A DNA stretch of 64,000 bases from Pseudomonadota bacterium. GTDB taxonomy: Bacteria > Pseudomonadota > Alphaproteobacteria > Rhizobiales > Hyphomicrobiaceae. The stretch lies in NCBI GenBank assembly GCA_023412805.1, contig JAEZRM010000095.1:103827-167826 (forward strand), given 5' to 3'. Shown here piece by piece: positions 20,529-29,714 of the stretch. Within the stretch, counting starts at the first letter, position 1; the number at the start of each line of letters is the position of its first letter. A program made the translations under genes and the position numbers. Below the pieces are notes generated by a model, which was not told the origin of the DNA, did no database searches, and was given only the letters and a program-made list of their open reading frames with translations.

Positions 20529-21467
20529 ATGCCGACAATCGGACTGGTGGGTGTGGGGCTGATCGGACGGGCGTGGGCGAATGTGTTCTCGCGCGCGGGC
20601 TGGGACGTGGTGATGTGGGACGCGAACCCGGAAGCCACAGCCGCAGCACCACGTCTCGTTGCCGAGTCGCTGCATGACCTCGCGAAGCATGGACTGGTCG
20701 AAGAGCCCGACAAGGCCGCTGCACGCCTGCGCACGGCGCCGACACTCGAAGATGCGGTGAAGGGCGTCGATCTCGTGCAGGAGTCGGGCCCCGAGCGTCT
20801 CGAGGACAAGCTCGCCATCTGGGCGCGTTTGGATGCAGCGGCCGCACCCGAGACGGTGCTCGCATCTTCTACATCCGCGATCGTGGCTTCGCTTTTCACG
20901 AAGGAGCTCGCAGGACGCGGGCGGTGTCTCGTCGCGCATCCCGTGAACCCGCCGCATCTCGTGCCGATTGTCGAGTTGTGTGGCGCACCGTGGACGACGA
21001 AGGAAACGATCGCGAAAGCGCGCGGCTTCTATCAGAGCGTCGGTCAAGTGCCGATCGAGGTGAAGAAGGAGGTGGACGGCTTCATTCTCAACAGGTTGCA
21101 GATCGCGCTGCTGACGGAGGCGTTCCGGCTCGTCGATGAAGGCTACGTCTCGCCGCAGGACCTCGACCACACGATCGCGGATGGGCTCGGCCTGAGATGG
21201 GCGTTCATGGGGCCCTTCGAGACCATCGAGCTCAATGCGCCGAAGGGCACGGCCGACTACTGCGAGCGCTACGGCGACTGGTTCCGCCGCTACATGAAGG
21301 ATCTGCCAAAGCCCGCCGTGTGGGACGAAGCAAACTGGCGCCGCGTCGCGGAGGCCTGGGGTCTGCCGCCCGCGCCCGACAAGATCGCCGAGAAGTCGCT
21401 CTGGCGGAACGAGCGGCTCGCAGCGCTCGCGGCTCACAAGAAAAAGCAGAAGAGATTTCAAGGCTGA
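20529..21467 (+). CDS. 3-hydroxyacyl-CoA dehydrogenase family protein (L-gulonate dehydrogenase/CRYL1-like)
   Basis: A 312-residue NAD-dependent dehydrogenase. The Rossmann motif GLVGVGLIGRAW is at residues 5-16 with an acidic end to beta-2 (VMWDANPE). The active-site region HPVNPPHLVPIVEL carries the conserved His, preceded by SSTSAIVAS. The C-terminal dimer domain starts at DGFILNRLQIALLTEAFRLVDEG. The pattern matches the lambda-crystallin/L-gulonate 3-dehydrogenase or carnitine dehydrogenase branch rather than the fused FadB type. The exact substrate is uncertain. The start at 20529 follows GGGAGAAACGGCG. It is convergent with the MBL gene downstream. Confidence 0.82.
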   Translation: MPTIGLVGVGLIGRAWANVFSRAGWDVVMWDANPEATAAAPRLVAESLHDLAKHGLVEEPDKAAARLRTAPTLEDAVKGVDLVQESGPERLEDKLAIWARLDAAAAPETVLASSTSAIVASLFTKELAGRGRCLVAHPVNPPHLVPIVELCGAPWTTKETIAKARGFYQSVGQVPIEVKKEVDGFILNRLQIALLTEAFRLVDEGYVSPQDLDHTIADGLGLRWAFMGPFETIELNAPKGTADYCERYGDWFRRYMKDLPKPAVWDEANWRRVAEAWGLPPAPDKIAEKSLWRNERLAALAAHKKKQKRFQG

Positions 21468-21481
21468 ATGCTGCGGGAGGC

Positions 21482-22333
21482 TCACACGACGAGCTTGAAG
21501 GCCTCACCGTCGCGCACGACGTGCCCGGCGGTGGGGCCCGCGAAATGCGTACCGATCACGAGCACCGGCTCGCCCGCCAGTTCGCCAAGAATGCGGCGAC
21601 GCGTGGCTTCCCCAGCCTTCTGGTCGAAGTCGGCAGCCGAGCACCAATCAGGCCGCGCGAACTGACACGGGTGATGCGCGAAGTCGCCCGTGATCATGGC
21701 GCGCTGGCCCTTCGACGTGATCAGCACGCTCGCATGGCCCGGCGAATGCCCCGTGCTCGGTGTGAGGCGGATTTCCGGACAGATCTGGTGATCCAGCTCG
21801 ACGAGATCGGCGAGACCGAGATCGAAGATCGGCTTCACGCTGTCGGCGATGACGGGATGCTGATCGGGCCGCGCGGTTTGCGTAGTCCAGTGCTCGTATT
21901 CAATGCGGCCGAAGAGGTAGCGCGCCTTCGGGAAGGTCGGCACCCACCGGCCATTCACGAGCCGCGTATTCCAGCCGACATGATCGACATGAAGATGCGT
22001 GCACAGCACCGTGTCGATCGTGTCGGGCGCGAACCCTGCCGCAGTGAGATCCTCGAGAAAGGGACCGCTACGATCGTTCCACGTCGGAATGCGGCGGTCC
22101 TTTTTGTCGTTGCCGAGGCAGGTATCGACGATGATGCGGCGGCCCGGCGCCTCGACGAGCAGCGCGTGGATGCTCATCCTGAGGCGGCCGTTCTCGTCGG
22201 CGAAATGCGGAATGAGCCATGAGATCGGGCGGACGGCTTCAGGCATCGCGTCGGGAAGAATGAAACGGCTGCCGCCGGTCATCTCAATCTCAACGATCTT
22301 CGTGACCGTCACATCGCCGATCTGCCATTTCAT
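21482..22333 (-). CDS. MBL-fold metallohydrolase (quorum-quenching lactonase-like family)
   Basis: A 283-residue MBL-fold enzyme. The metal motif THLHVDHVG puts ligands at His113, His115, Asp117 and His118; the later ligands are His in STGHSPGH, Asp in MITGDFAHH and His in VIGTHFAG. The arrangement matches the AttM/AiiA and MlnR branch, whose members include N-acyl-homoserine lactonases, but the family has many other substrates. No signal peptide. The start at 22333 follows GGGGAAG; a TTG upstream start would overlap the HAD gene. It lies just downstream of the HAD phosphatase gene on the same strand and is likely co-transcribed. Confidence 0.82.
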   Translation of the reverse strand: MKWQIGDVTVTKIVEIEMTGGSRFILPDAMPEAVRPISWLIPHFADENGRLRMSIHALLVEAPGRRIIVDTCLGNDKKDRRIPTWNDRSGPFLEDLTAAGFAPDTIDTVLCTHLHVDHVGWNTRLVNGRWVPTFPKARYLFGRIEYEHWTTQTARPDQHPVIADSVKPIFDLGLADLVELDHQICPEIRLTPSTGHSPGHASVLITSKGQRAMITGDFAHHPCQFARPDWCSAADFDQKAGEATRRRILGELAGEPVLVIGTHFAGPTAGHVVRDGEAFKLVV

Positions 22334-22389
22334 GCGCGCTTCCCCGATTGTGTTTTCGCCAGCATAGCCGTGCGCTGGCGCGTCTGCAC

Positions 22390-23079
22390 TCAAAGGCGTG
22401 ACGCAAGGAATTCAGCGACTTCCGGCCATGTATGAAAAACTTGGCTCGCGCCCGCATCGCGCAAGCGCTCGGCATGTCCGTCACGAATATGCGCGCCGGC
22501 ACACAAGCCGACCACGCACATGTCCGCGGCCACACCGGCGCGGACCCCGCTCAGGCTGTCTTCAATAACGAGACAGTTGTTCGGAGCAACGCCGATCTTG
22601 TCCGCCGCGTAGAGGAAAATATCGGGATGTGGCTTGCCGCGCGGCACGAGCGTGGCACTGAAAATCGTATCGGGAAAATGATGTCCGAAACCGATCACAT
22701 CCATGCTGAGCGCAAGACGATCGGGCGAACTCGATGAGGCGATACAGCGCGGCAATGCCGCAAATCTTCGAATGAAATCCTCGACACCCGGAACCGGCTT
22801 CAAAGCCTCGCGAAAGCGCGCGTCGAGCGCGCGCCTCATATCATCGAGGAAGCGTTCGGGCACGGGACGACCGGTGGCGGCCACGATCGCCTCATCGATC
22901 TCGACCCACCGCTTGCCCATGTAGAGGGTGATGGAGTCCTCGAAGGTCGTCGGCACACCGATCGCCGTTATGGCTTCAGCGAGCACATGGTTCGCCAGCA
23001 CCTCGCTGTCCGCGATGACGCCGTCGAAGTCGTAGATGATGCCTTTAATGGCTCTCAACTTGCTGCCCCCTATCCCCAT
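22390..23079 (-). CDS. HAD-superfamily phosphatase (beta-phosphoglucomutase-like)
   Basis: A 229-residue HAD hydrolase. Motif I, YDFDGVIADSE, has the nucleophile Asp17 and acid/base Asp19; motif II is the Ser in IASSSSPDR; motif III the Lys in RGKPHPDIF; motif IV the acidic pair in VIEDSLSGVRAG. The four-helix cap between motifs I and II is of the C1 type found in phosphoglycolate phosphatases and beta-phosphoglucomutases, and the ordered GKPHPD segment favours sugar phosphates. Substrate remains unknown. The ATG at 23079 gives MGIGGSKLRA; the long frame ahead of it is antisense to fabD and is not coding. Confidence 0.85.
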   Translation of the reverse strand: MGIGGSKLRAIKGIIYDFDGVIADSEVLANHVLAEAITAIGVPTTFEDSITLYMGKRWVEIDEAIVAATGRPVPERFLDDMRRALDARFREALKPVPGVEDFIRRFAALPRCIASSSSPDRLALSMDVIGFGHHFPDTIFSATLVPRGKPHPDIFLYAADKIGVAPNNCLVIEDSLSGVRAGVAADMCVVGLCAGAHIRDGHAERLRDAGASQVFHTWPEVAEFLASRL

Positions 23080-23275
23080 GGCCGCCAGATCTCTCCCCAC
23101 GCCCCTCTCTTGACACCGGCTCATCTGCCATGTCCATAAGGCGCCGGATACATCCCGCGCCTTAATGCCCATCCGCGGCCTCGGCGCGTTTTCACTATAT
23201 GTTCCGGGTTGGCCGCCGCCCCAGGCGTGTGGACCGGTATCAGCCCCCGTGCAACCCCAAGCAATGGACGCGCGC

Positions 23276-24223
23276 ATGTCGAAAGCCTTCGTCTTTCCCG
23301 GCCAGGGCAGCCAGGCCGTCGGCATGGCCAAGGAGCTCGCCGAGACCTTCCCGGCCGCCCGCGCGCTCATCGACGAGGTGGACGATGCGCTCGGCCAGAA
23401 GCTCTCCACGCTCATGTTCGAGGGGCCGATCGAGACGCTGACACTGACGGAGAATGCGCAGCCCGCGCTGATGGCGGCATCTCTTGCGGTGATGCGCGTG
23501 CTGGAAAAAGAAAAGGGCTTCTCGCTCAAGGATCGCGTGGCGTACGTCGCGGGCCATTCGCTCGGTGAATATTCGGCGCTCGCGGCGGCAGGCGCTATTT
23601 CGGTGGCGGACACCGCGCGGCTCTTGAAGCTGCGCGGCCAGTCCATGCAGAAGGCCGTGCCGGTCGGCGTCGGCGCCATGTCGGCGCTGCTCGGCGTCGG
23701 GCTCGACGTTGCGAAGAAGATTGCCGCCGATGCCGCGCAGGGTGATGTCTGCGATGTCGCCAACGACAACGAGCCGACGCAGGTCGTGCTCTCGGGCCAC
23801 AAGACCGCGATCGATCGCGTGCCGGAAGTCGGCAAGGCGCATGGCCTGCGCCGCGCGATCCCGCTTCCTGTTTCCGCGCCGTTTCATTGCAGCCTCTTGA
23901 AGCCCGCCGCCGATGCGATGGCCGAGGCGCTCGCGAAGGTCGAGATCAAGGCGCCCGTCGTTCCTGTCGTCGCGAACGTGCTGGCAGCGCCGATCAGCGA
24001 TCCGGCCGAGATCCGCGCGCGCCTCGTCGAGCAGGTCACGGGCACCGTGCGCTGGCGCGAATGCGTACTCGCCATGGCTGGCGCGGGCGTCACTGAACTC
24101 TACGAGATCGGCACGGGCAAAGTGCTGAGCGGCCTCGCCGGCCGCATCGACAAATCGCTGAAAGCAACGCCGGTCGGCTCCCCCGCCGACATCGAGGCCG
24201 TCGCCGCGCAACTGATGAGCTGA
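23276..24223 (+). CDS. fabD: Malonyl-CoA:ACP transacylase FabD
   Basis: This enzyme loads malonyl units onto acyl carrier protein for fatty-acid synthesis. The 315-residue protein begins with the FPGQGSQAVGM oxyanion segment; the active-site Ser is in GHSLGEYSALAAAG and the catalytic His in PVSAPFHCSL. The start at 23276 (MSKAFVFPGQ) fits the family; an ATG 12 bases upstream adds four residues. It is the first gene of the fabD-fabG-acpP-fabF cluster, with 11 bases between it and fabG. Confidence 0.96.
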   Translation: MSKAFVFPGQGSQAVGMAKELAETFPAARALIDEVDDALGQKLSTLMFEGPIETLTLTENAQPALMAASLAVMRVLEKEKGFSLKDRVAYVAGHSLGEYSALAAAGAISVADTARLLKLRGQSMQKAVPVGVGAMSALLGVGLDVAKKIAADAAQGDVCDVANDNEPTQVVLSGHKTAIDRVPEVGKAHGLRRAIPLPVSAPFHCSLLKPAADAMAEALAKVEIKAPVVPVVANVLAAPISDPAEIRARLVEQVTGTVRWRECVLAMAGAGVTELYEIGTGKVLSGLAGRIDKSLKATPVGSPADIEAVAAQLMS

Positions 24224-24234
24224 AGGATACGATC

Positions 24235-24981
24235 ATGTTCGATTTGACGGGCAAGACCGCGCTGGTGACGGGCGCGACAGGCGGCATCGGCGGCGCCATT
24301 GCCGAGGCGCTGCACGCCCAGGGCGCGACGGTCGTGCTCTCAGGCCGTCAGGCCGACAAGCTCGAAGCGCTCAAGGCCAAGCTCGGCGAGCGCGCGCTGG
24401 TGCAGCCCTGCGACCTCGCCAACAAGGAGCAGGTCGGCAAGCTCATCGACGAGGCGATCAAGCTCGTCGGTGGACGCCTCGACATCCTCGTCAACAATGC
24501 CGGCCTCACGCGCGACAACCTGTTCATGGTGATGAAGGATGCGGAGTGGGATGACGTGATCGCCGTCAATCTGACCTCGACCTTCATGCTCATGCGGGCC
24601 GCCGCGCGCCACATGATGCGCTCACGCTCCGGCTACGGCCGCATCATCAATATCTCATCGGTATCGGGCATCTTCGGAAACCCCGGCCAGGGCAACTACG
24701 CCGCGTCCAAGGCCGGCATGATCGGTATGACCAAATCGCTTGCCCGCGAGGTCGCCTCGCGCGGGGTGACGGCGAACTGCATCGCCCCCGGTTTCATCGA
24801 AACACCGATGACCGCAGCTCTGAACGAGAAACAGACAGCCACGATCAAAGAAGCTATTCCGGCTCAGAGCTTTGGCAAGCCCGAGGACATCGCCGCCGCC
24901 GCCGTTTACCTTGCTAGCGAAGAAGCCCGATACATGACCGGACAAACCCTTCATATCAACGGCGGCATGGTGATGATCTGA
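24235..24981 (+). CDS. fabG: 3-oxoacyl-[ACP] reductase FabG
   Basis: This NADPH-dependent SDR performs the first reduction of each elongation cycle. It is 248 residues. TGATGGIGGA (residues 12-21) binds the cofactor, followed by VLSGRQADKL with the Arg typical for NADPH, VNNAG, ISSVSG with the catalytic Ser, and YAASK. The C-terminus TGQTLHINGGMVMI is the FabG hallmark. AAGGA precedes the ATG at 24235. Its position between fabD and acpP confirms the role, unlike the other SDR at 16.7 kb. Confidence 0.96.
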   Translation: MFDLTGKTALVTGATGGIGGAIAEALHAQGATVVLSGRQADKLEALKAKLGERALVQPCDLANKEQVGKLIDEAIKLVGGRLDILVNNAGLTRDNLFMVMKDAEWDDVIAVNLTSTFMLMRAAARHMMRSRSGYGRIINISSVSGIFGNPGQGNYAASKAGMIGMTKSLAREVASRGVTANCIAPGFIETPMTAALNEKQTATIKEAIPAQSFGKPEDIAAAAVYLASEEARYMTGQTLHINGGMVMI

Positions 24982-25087
24982 GGCCTATCTGCGGCCTGCC
25001 GAGCCGTGCACAATGCCGCGTCCAGGCCCCGTCCGGGCCGCTAGCCAAGGGATTTTTTGTGTGTTAACGAGCCGAAAATTCGAGCCG

Positions 25088-25116
25088 TTGACGCTGGAGT
25101 TTGCATCGATTTCAAG
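25088..25116 (+). promoter_or_regulatory. Possible promoter upstream of acpP
   Basis: A TTGACG -35 box (25088-25093) is followed after 17 bases by TTCAAG (25111-25116), a weak -10. It lies in the 276-base gap between fabG and acpP, where a separate acpP promoter is common because ACP is needed in large amounts. Evidence is only positional. Confidence 0.3.
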
Positions 25117-25257
25117 CACCCTGTAGTGGATATCCCCACGACAGGACCGAATCGGTCGTAACAAGTAACCGCCACAGCCACACAGGCAATGGCATCAGTA
25201 GAGTCGTCAGGACCGCGTCGCGGTTCCTTGAGGTGACAGAGCGCGAGGGAAGTAGAT

Positions 25258-25503
25258 ATGAGCGACGTCGCAGAGCGCGTGAAGAAGATTGTCGTCGAGA
25301 ATCTCGGCGTGGAAGCCGAGAAGGTCGTCGAGACGGCGAGCTTCATCGATGACCTCGGCGCTGACAGCCTCGACATCGTCGAGCTGGTCATGGCTTTCGA
25401 GGAAGAGTTCGGCTGCGAGATTCCGGACGATGCCGCCGAGCAGATCCAGACCGTCGGCGATGCGGTGAAGTTCCTCGAGAAGAGCGCCGCCAGCACCGCC
25501 TGA
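25258..25503 (+). CDS. acpP: Acyl carrier protein AcpP
   Basis: A small acidic four-helix protein of 81 residues that carries growing acyl chains on a 4'-phosphopantetheine arm. The attachment Ser is in DDLGADSLDIVELVM, about residue 37. The helix-II and helix-III sequences AFEEEFGCEIPDDAAEQIQT are canonical, with one unusual cysteine in place of the more common phenylalanine or glutamate. It lies between fabG and fabF in the usual order. Confidence 0.97.
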   Translation: MSDVAERVKKIVVENLGVEAEKVVETASFIDDLGADSLDIVELVMAFEEEFGCEIPDDAAEQIQTVGDAVKFLEKSAASTA

Positions 25504-25689
25504 TCGGCGCGGCCACAGGATCGACTGCAGGCACCGTCGGGGGGAACCGAGTTGGTGCCGCAGTGATCCAGGGCCCCGATCGTGCGGGTCGCAATTGGGG
25601 GTGCTGCTTGCGTGGACGTGAACAGCATGACTTGGTGGGAGTGGTAACGCGAGGCGACCTTCCTGCCGGATAACCTGGACAGGTGTGGG

Positions 25690-26955
25690 ATGCAGCGAGT
25701 TGTCGTCACTGGGCTTGGCCTCGTTACTCCTCTCGGATGTGGCGTCGAGCCCACGTGGGCACGCCTCCTCGAGGGACGCAGTGGTGCGCGCCGCATCACC
25801 GAGTTCGAGGTGGCGGACATCGCTGCCCAGATCGCAGCATTCATTCCGCGCGGCGACGGCTCGGCGGGGACCTTCAATCCCGACCAGTGGATGGAGCCGA
25901 AGGAGCAGCGCAAGGTCGACGACTTCATCGTGTACGCGATGGCGGCGGCCGAGCAGGCGCTCACAGACTCCGGCTATTCAGCAAAAACGCAGGAGCAGCA
26001 GGAGCGCACGGGCGTCCTGATCGGCTCCGGCATCGGCGGCCTCAACGGCATTGCCGAGACCTCGCTGCTGCTCAAGGAAAAGGGGCCGCGGCGCGTCAGC
26101 CCGTTCTTCATTCCGGGCCGCCTGATCAATCTCGCTTCCGGCCATGTCTCGATCCGCCACGGCCTCAAGGGGCCGAACCATGCGGTCGTCACAGCCTGCT
26201 CGACGGGTGCGCACGCCATCGGCGACGCATCGCGGTTGATTGCATTCGGCGACGCCGACGTCATGGTCGCCGGCGGCGCGGAAAGCCCGATCTGCCGCAT
26301 TGCGATGGCAGGCTTCGCGGCGTGCCGCGCGCTCTCCACAGGCTTCAACGATCAGCCGACAAGGGCATCGCGCCCCTACGACAAGGACCGCGACGGCTTC
26401 GTGATGGGCGAAGGTGCCGGCATCGTGGTGCTCGAGAGCCTCGAGCACGCCAAGGCGCGCGGCGCGCGCATCTATGCCGAGATCATCGGCTATGGCCTCT
26501 CGGGAGACGCCTATCACATCACGGCGCCGGCCGAGGATGGCGATGGCGCCTTCCGCTGCATGCGGGCCGCCCTCAAGCGCGCCGGCATCACGGCCGACGA
26601 GGTGGACTACGTCAACGCGCACGGCACCTCGACGCCCATGGGCGACGAGATCGAGCTCGGCGCCGTCGAGCGCCTGTTCGGCAACAGCGCCGGCAACCTT
26701 TCCATGTCGTCGACCAAATCCGCGATCGGCCACCTTCTTGGTGCCGCAGGTTCCGTCGAGGCGATTTTCTCGATCCTCGCCATGCGCGACAACATCGCGC
26801 CGCCGACGCTCAATCTCGACAATCCCTCGGTGCAGACGGCCATCGACCTCGTGCCGCACACACCGAAGAAGAAGCCGATCAATACGGTCCTTTCGAACTC
26901 GTTCGGTTTCGGCGGTACCAACGCCTCGCTCGTCATGCGGCACCTGGACGCGTAG
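25690..26955 (+). CDS. fabF: 3-oxoacyl-[ACP] synthase II FabF
   Basis: A condensing enzyme that extends acyl-ACP with malonyl-ACP. The protein has 421 residues. The catalytic triad can be read: Cys in VTACSTGAHAIGD (about residue 168), His in NAHGTSTPMGD, and His in KSAIGHLLGAAG. The N-terminal VVVTGLGLVTPLG and the C-terminal NSFGFGGTNASLV are typical. The start at 25690 has GGACAGGTGTGGG ahead of it. The gene closes the fab cluster before mltG. Confidence 0.97.
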   Translation: MQRVVVTGLGLVTPLGCGVEPTWARLLEGRSGARRITEFEVADIAAQIAAFIPRGDGSAGTFNPDQWMEPKEQRKVDDFIVYAMAAAEQALTDSGYSAKTQEQQERTGVLIGSGIGGLNGIAETSLLLKEKGPRRVSPFFIPGRLINLASGHVSIRHGLKGPNHAVVTACSTGAHAIGDASRLIAFGDADVMVAGGAESPICRIAMAGFAACRALSTGFNDQPTRASRPYDKDRDGFVMGEGAGIVVLESLEHAKARGARIYAEIIGYGLSGDAYHITAPAEDGDGAFRCMRAALKRAGITADEVDYVNAHGTSTPMGDEIELGAVERLFGNSAGNLSMSSTKSAIGHLLGAAGSVEAIFSILAMRDNIAPPTLNLDNPSVQTAIDLVPHTPKKKPINTVLSNSFGFGGTNASLVMRHLDA

Positions 26956-26973
26956 AGTTGATTTTATTGTTTC

Positions 26974-26997
26974 CCGACGGCTGCCGACAGCCGTCGG
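26974..26997 (+). terminator. Stem-loop after fabF
   Basis: A perfect 10-base stem, CCGACGGCTG with CAGCCGTCGG and a CCGA loop, begins 19 bases after the fabF stop. There is no clear U-tract, so termination may be partial or Rho-assisted; it may also be an mRNA-stabilising structure before mltG. Confidence 0.5.
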
Positions 26998-27204
26998 CAC
27001 GTTGCTTTGCTTGCACTACCTGTTGCTTTATTGCGTACCGCCGGCATCGACCGGACAGATGACGTTCTCGCTTTCACGATCGTGGCCCGGTTTGGCCATA
27101 TTTCAGGATAGCCTGATGGGCCCGGCACTGGCCCAGCGGCGCCTTCCTATGAAATGGCTGAGGCGTGAAAGCGCCCGATCCTGAAGACGAGAAGCAACCA
27201 CAGC

Positions 27205-28479
27205 ATGAGGCAGGTCCTGCCAACCCTGGATATCACCCGCAAACGTCTCAATGCCCTGCCGCGCAGCCCCGCGGAAGCGCTCGAGCCCGGCCGCGCGCCG
27301 CGTCCGCCGCGCCGCATTCGCGAGCGCCGCGAGGCGCGACGGATGAACGGTTTCCTGCGCTTCATCAGCGCAATCCTGACCTTCTGCTTCCTCGGCATGT
27401 CGGTCGTCGCTGTCAGCGCGCTTTTGCTGCGCTCCACGTTTTCCGCGCCGGGGCCATTGGCGCATTCCACCGTTACCGTCATCCCGCGCGGTGAAGGCGT
27501 GTACGAGATCGCGAGCCGTCTCGAGCGCGAGGGCGTCGTGTCCGATCGCCGCCTGTTCGTCGCGCAGTATCTCACGCACTCGCTGAAGGCCAGTATTTCG
27601 GGCGACAAGGCCATCCAGCTGCAGGCCGGCGAGTTCGAGTTCAAGAAGCAGGCGAGCATCGAGGACGTCCTCGAGATCCTCTCGCAGGGCAAGGCCGTGC
27701 TCTATCGGGTGAGCATTCCCGAGGGCCTGACGAGCCAGCAGATCGTTGCCCGCCTGATGGCGGAGGAAAATCTCGCCGGCGAGATCGCCGAGGTTCCGCC
27801 CGAGGGCTCGTTGCTGCCCGATACGTACCGCTTCTCGCGCGGCACGGCGCGGGCCGACATCATCGAGCGCATGCGTTCCGATCAGCGCCGCTTCATCGCC
27901 GCCGTCTGGGACAAGCGCCAGCCCGACCTACCCTACAAGTCCATCGAGCAGGCGCTCGTCATGGCATCGATCGTCGAGAAGGAAACCGGGCGGGCGGACG
28001 AGCGCGAGCGCGTGGCCGGCGTGTTCGTGAACCGGCTACGCCGCGGGATGCGTCTCCAATCCGATCCGACCATCATCTACGGCATTGCCGGCGGGCAGGG
28101 CACACTCGGCCGCCCCATAACGCGCTCGGACATCGACACGCCGACGCCGTACAACACCTACACGATCAACGGCTTGCCGCCCACGCCCATCGCGAACGCC
28201 GGACGCGCGGCCATTGAAGCAACGCTCAATCCTGCAAAGACCAAAGACCTGTATTTCGTCGCCGATGGCACCGGCGGGCATACGTTCTCCGAGACCTACA
28301 AAGAGCACAATGCCGCCGTGCAGGTGTGGCGTCAGGTCGAGCGGGAAGCGCGGGCCCGTCAGCAGCAGCCCCCCGCCACGCAGACCGACAGCGATCCGCC
28401 GAGCCCGACGACAGCACCCGCGGTGGCGAGCCGCGCGCCGACGGACGTGCCGCTCCCGCAGCGCAAGCCGAAGCGTTGA
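27205..28479 (+). CDS. mltG: Endolytic murein transglycosylase MltG
   Basis: This inner-membrane enzyme cuts nascent glycan strands to end peptidoglycan polymerisation. The protein has 424 residues. A basic cytoplasmic N-terminus of about 50 residues is followed by one membrane helix (about residues 55-78). A LysM-like segment with IPRGEGVYEIA and the YceG catalytic domain follow; the catalytic Glu is in MASIVEKETG, and FVNRLRRGMRLQSDPTIIYG is a strong signature. The last 40 residues are proline- and threonine-rich and probably disordered. The position after fabF is typical for Rhizobiales. A later in-frame ATG near 27343 is an alternative start. Confidence 0.94.
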   Translation: MRQVLPTLDITRKRLNALPRSPAEALEPGRAPRPPRRIRERREARRMNGFLRFISAILTFCFLGMSVVAVSALLLRSTFSAPGPLAHSTVTVIPRGEGVYEIASRLEREGVVSDRRLFVAQYLTHSLKASISGDKAIQLQAGEFEFKKQASIEDVLEILSQGKAVLYRVSIPEGLTSQQIVARLMAEENLAGEIAEVPPEGSLLPDTYRFSRGTARADIIERMRSDQRRFIAAVWDKRQPDLPYKSIEQALVMASIVEKETGRADERERVAGVFVNRLRRGMRLQSDPTIIYGIAGGQGTLGRPITRSDIDTPTPYNTYTINGLPPTPIANAGRAAIEATLNPAKTKDLYFVADGTGGHTFSETYKEHNAAVQVWRQVEREARARQQQPPATQTDSDPPSPTTAPAVASRAPTDVPLPQRKPKR

Positions 28480-28689
28480 ATCCGGACCAGAACGATCACA
28501 AATTCGACAGCTCGCGCAAGGCCCTGCGCGCTCGCGCGCGACGTCACCGATTTGATACGCTATTGTCACATCGGGCTCGACGAGCCCCCGCGCGCCGCCG
28601 TACCTGACGATGAAGAATCAGGGCGTCGCACGAGCCGAATTGGCGTGACGTCACGGGGAGTGGGCGGCCGCGCAAGAAGGAGGTTTGTT

Positions 28690-29634
28690 ATGCGATCTGG
28701 TTCCCATCCGACGCGGCGCGCAGTACTGGCAGGGAGCGCCGCGGTCGCCGCGACGCTGGCTGGCGGCGTGCCCTTCGCTGCACGCGCAGCCTCGGGAACG
28801 GGCATCCACAAACTCGCACTCGGCGATCTCCAGATCACCATTCTCTCCGACGGCGTTCTCAACGTCGCAACGCGCCTTCTCAACCGCAACAAGGAGCAGG
28901 CCGCGATCGAAGCCGCACTCGACGGAGACCTCTCCGCGCCGGGGCAGGTGCAGTATGGCGTCAACATCGTGCTGGTGCGCTCGGGCACCGATCTCATACT
29001 CATCGACGCGGGCGCGGGCGGAACCTGGGAGCCGACCGTGGGTAAGCTCGCTGATCGCCTGACGACCGCGGGCGTCGATCCCGAGAGCATTACCAAGGTC
29101 GTGATCACGCACGGCCATCCCGATCATCTCTGGGGGCTGGTTGACGAGTTCGACGACACCCCACGCTTTGGCAAGGCGCAACACATCATGCCAGCGCCGG
29201 AACTCGACTACTGGCGCAAGGTGAGCGTCGAAACGCTGCCCGGGCGTATGCAGGGCGTCGCCGCCGGCGCCAAGCGCGTGATCGGCACGGTCGACGAGCA
29301 GCTCGTCGCCGCAGCGCCCGATGCGGAAGTCGCCAGCGGCATCGCCTATGTGCCGACGCCGGGTCACACACCGGGCCACTGCTCCGTGCGCATCTCGAGC
29401 GGCTCGAGCGGACTTATCGTGACGGCTGACACGCTGTTCCACCCGCATGTTTCGTTTGCCCATCCTGATTGGCAGCCTGTCGCCGATATGGATGGCACTG
29501 CCGCCGTTGCAAGCCGGCGCCGGCTGCTCGACATGGCGGCAACGGACGGCCTCCAACTCGCCGCCTATCACATTCCCTTCCCAGGCCTCGGCCGCGTAGA
29601 GCGGCACGGCTCGGCTTATCGGTGGCTCAGCTAG
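28690..29634 (+). CDS. Exported MBL-fold metallohydrolase with Tat-like signal
   Basis: A 314-residue MBL-fold protein with an N-terminal twin-arginine signal: TRRAVLAGSAAVAATLAGG (from residue 8) and an ARA-type cleavage site near residue 33. The metal motif THGHPDHLWG puts ligands at His141, His143, Asp145 and His146; later ligands are in TPGHTPGH and IVTADTLFH. Folded export through Tat fits a metalloenzyme loaded in the cytoplasm. The start at 28690 has a perfect AAGGAGG seven bases ahead. It resembles periplasmic MBL hydrolases of unknown substrate. In relatives yicC and gmk often follow mltG; here this gene does. Confidence 0.85.
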   Translation: MRSGSHPTRRAVLAGSAAVAATLAGGVPFAARAASGTGIHKLALGDLQITILSDGVLNVATRLLNRNKEQAAIEAALDGDLSAPGQVQYGVNIVLVRSGTDLILIDAGAGGTWEPTVGKLADRLTTAGVDPESITKVVITHGHPDHLWGLVDEFDDTPRFGKAQHIMPAPELDYWRKVSVETLPGRMQGVAAGAKRVIGTVDEQLVAAAPDAEVASGIAYVPTPGHTPGHCSVRISSGSSGLIVTADTLFHPHVSFAHPDWQPVADMDGTAAVASRRRLLDMAATDGLQLAAYHIPFPGLGRVERHGSAYRWLS

Positions 29635-29714
29635 CGTACAACGAGGCGTGCCCCGTCCGTTCGCATGCCATTTCTCTCGATCGCGTTTTCATTTTCGAGC
29701 ACGCATAAGATCTC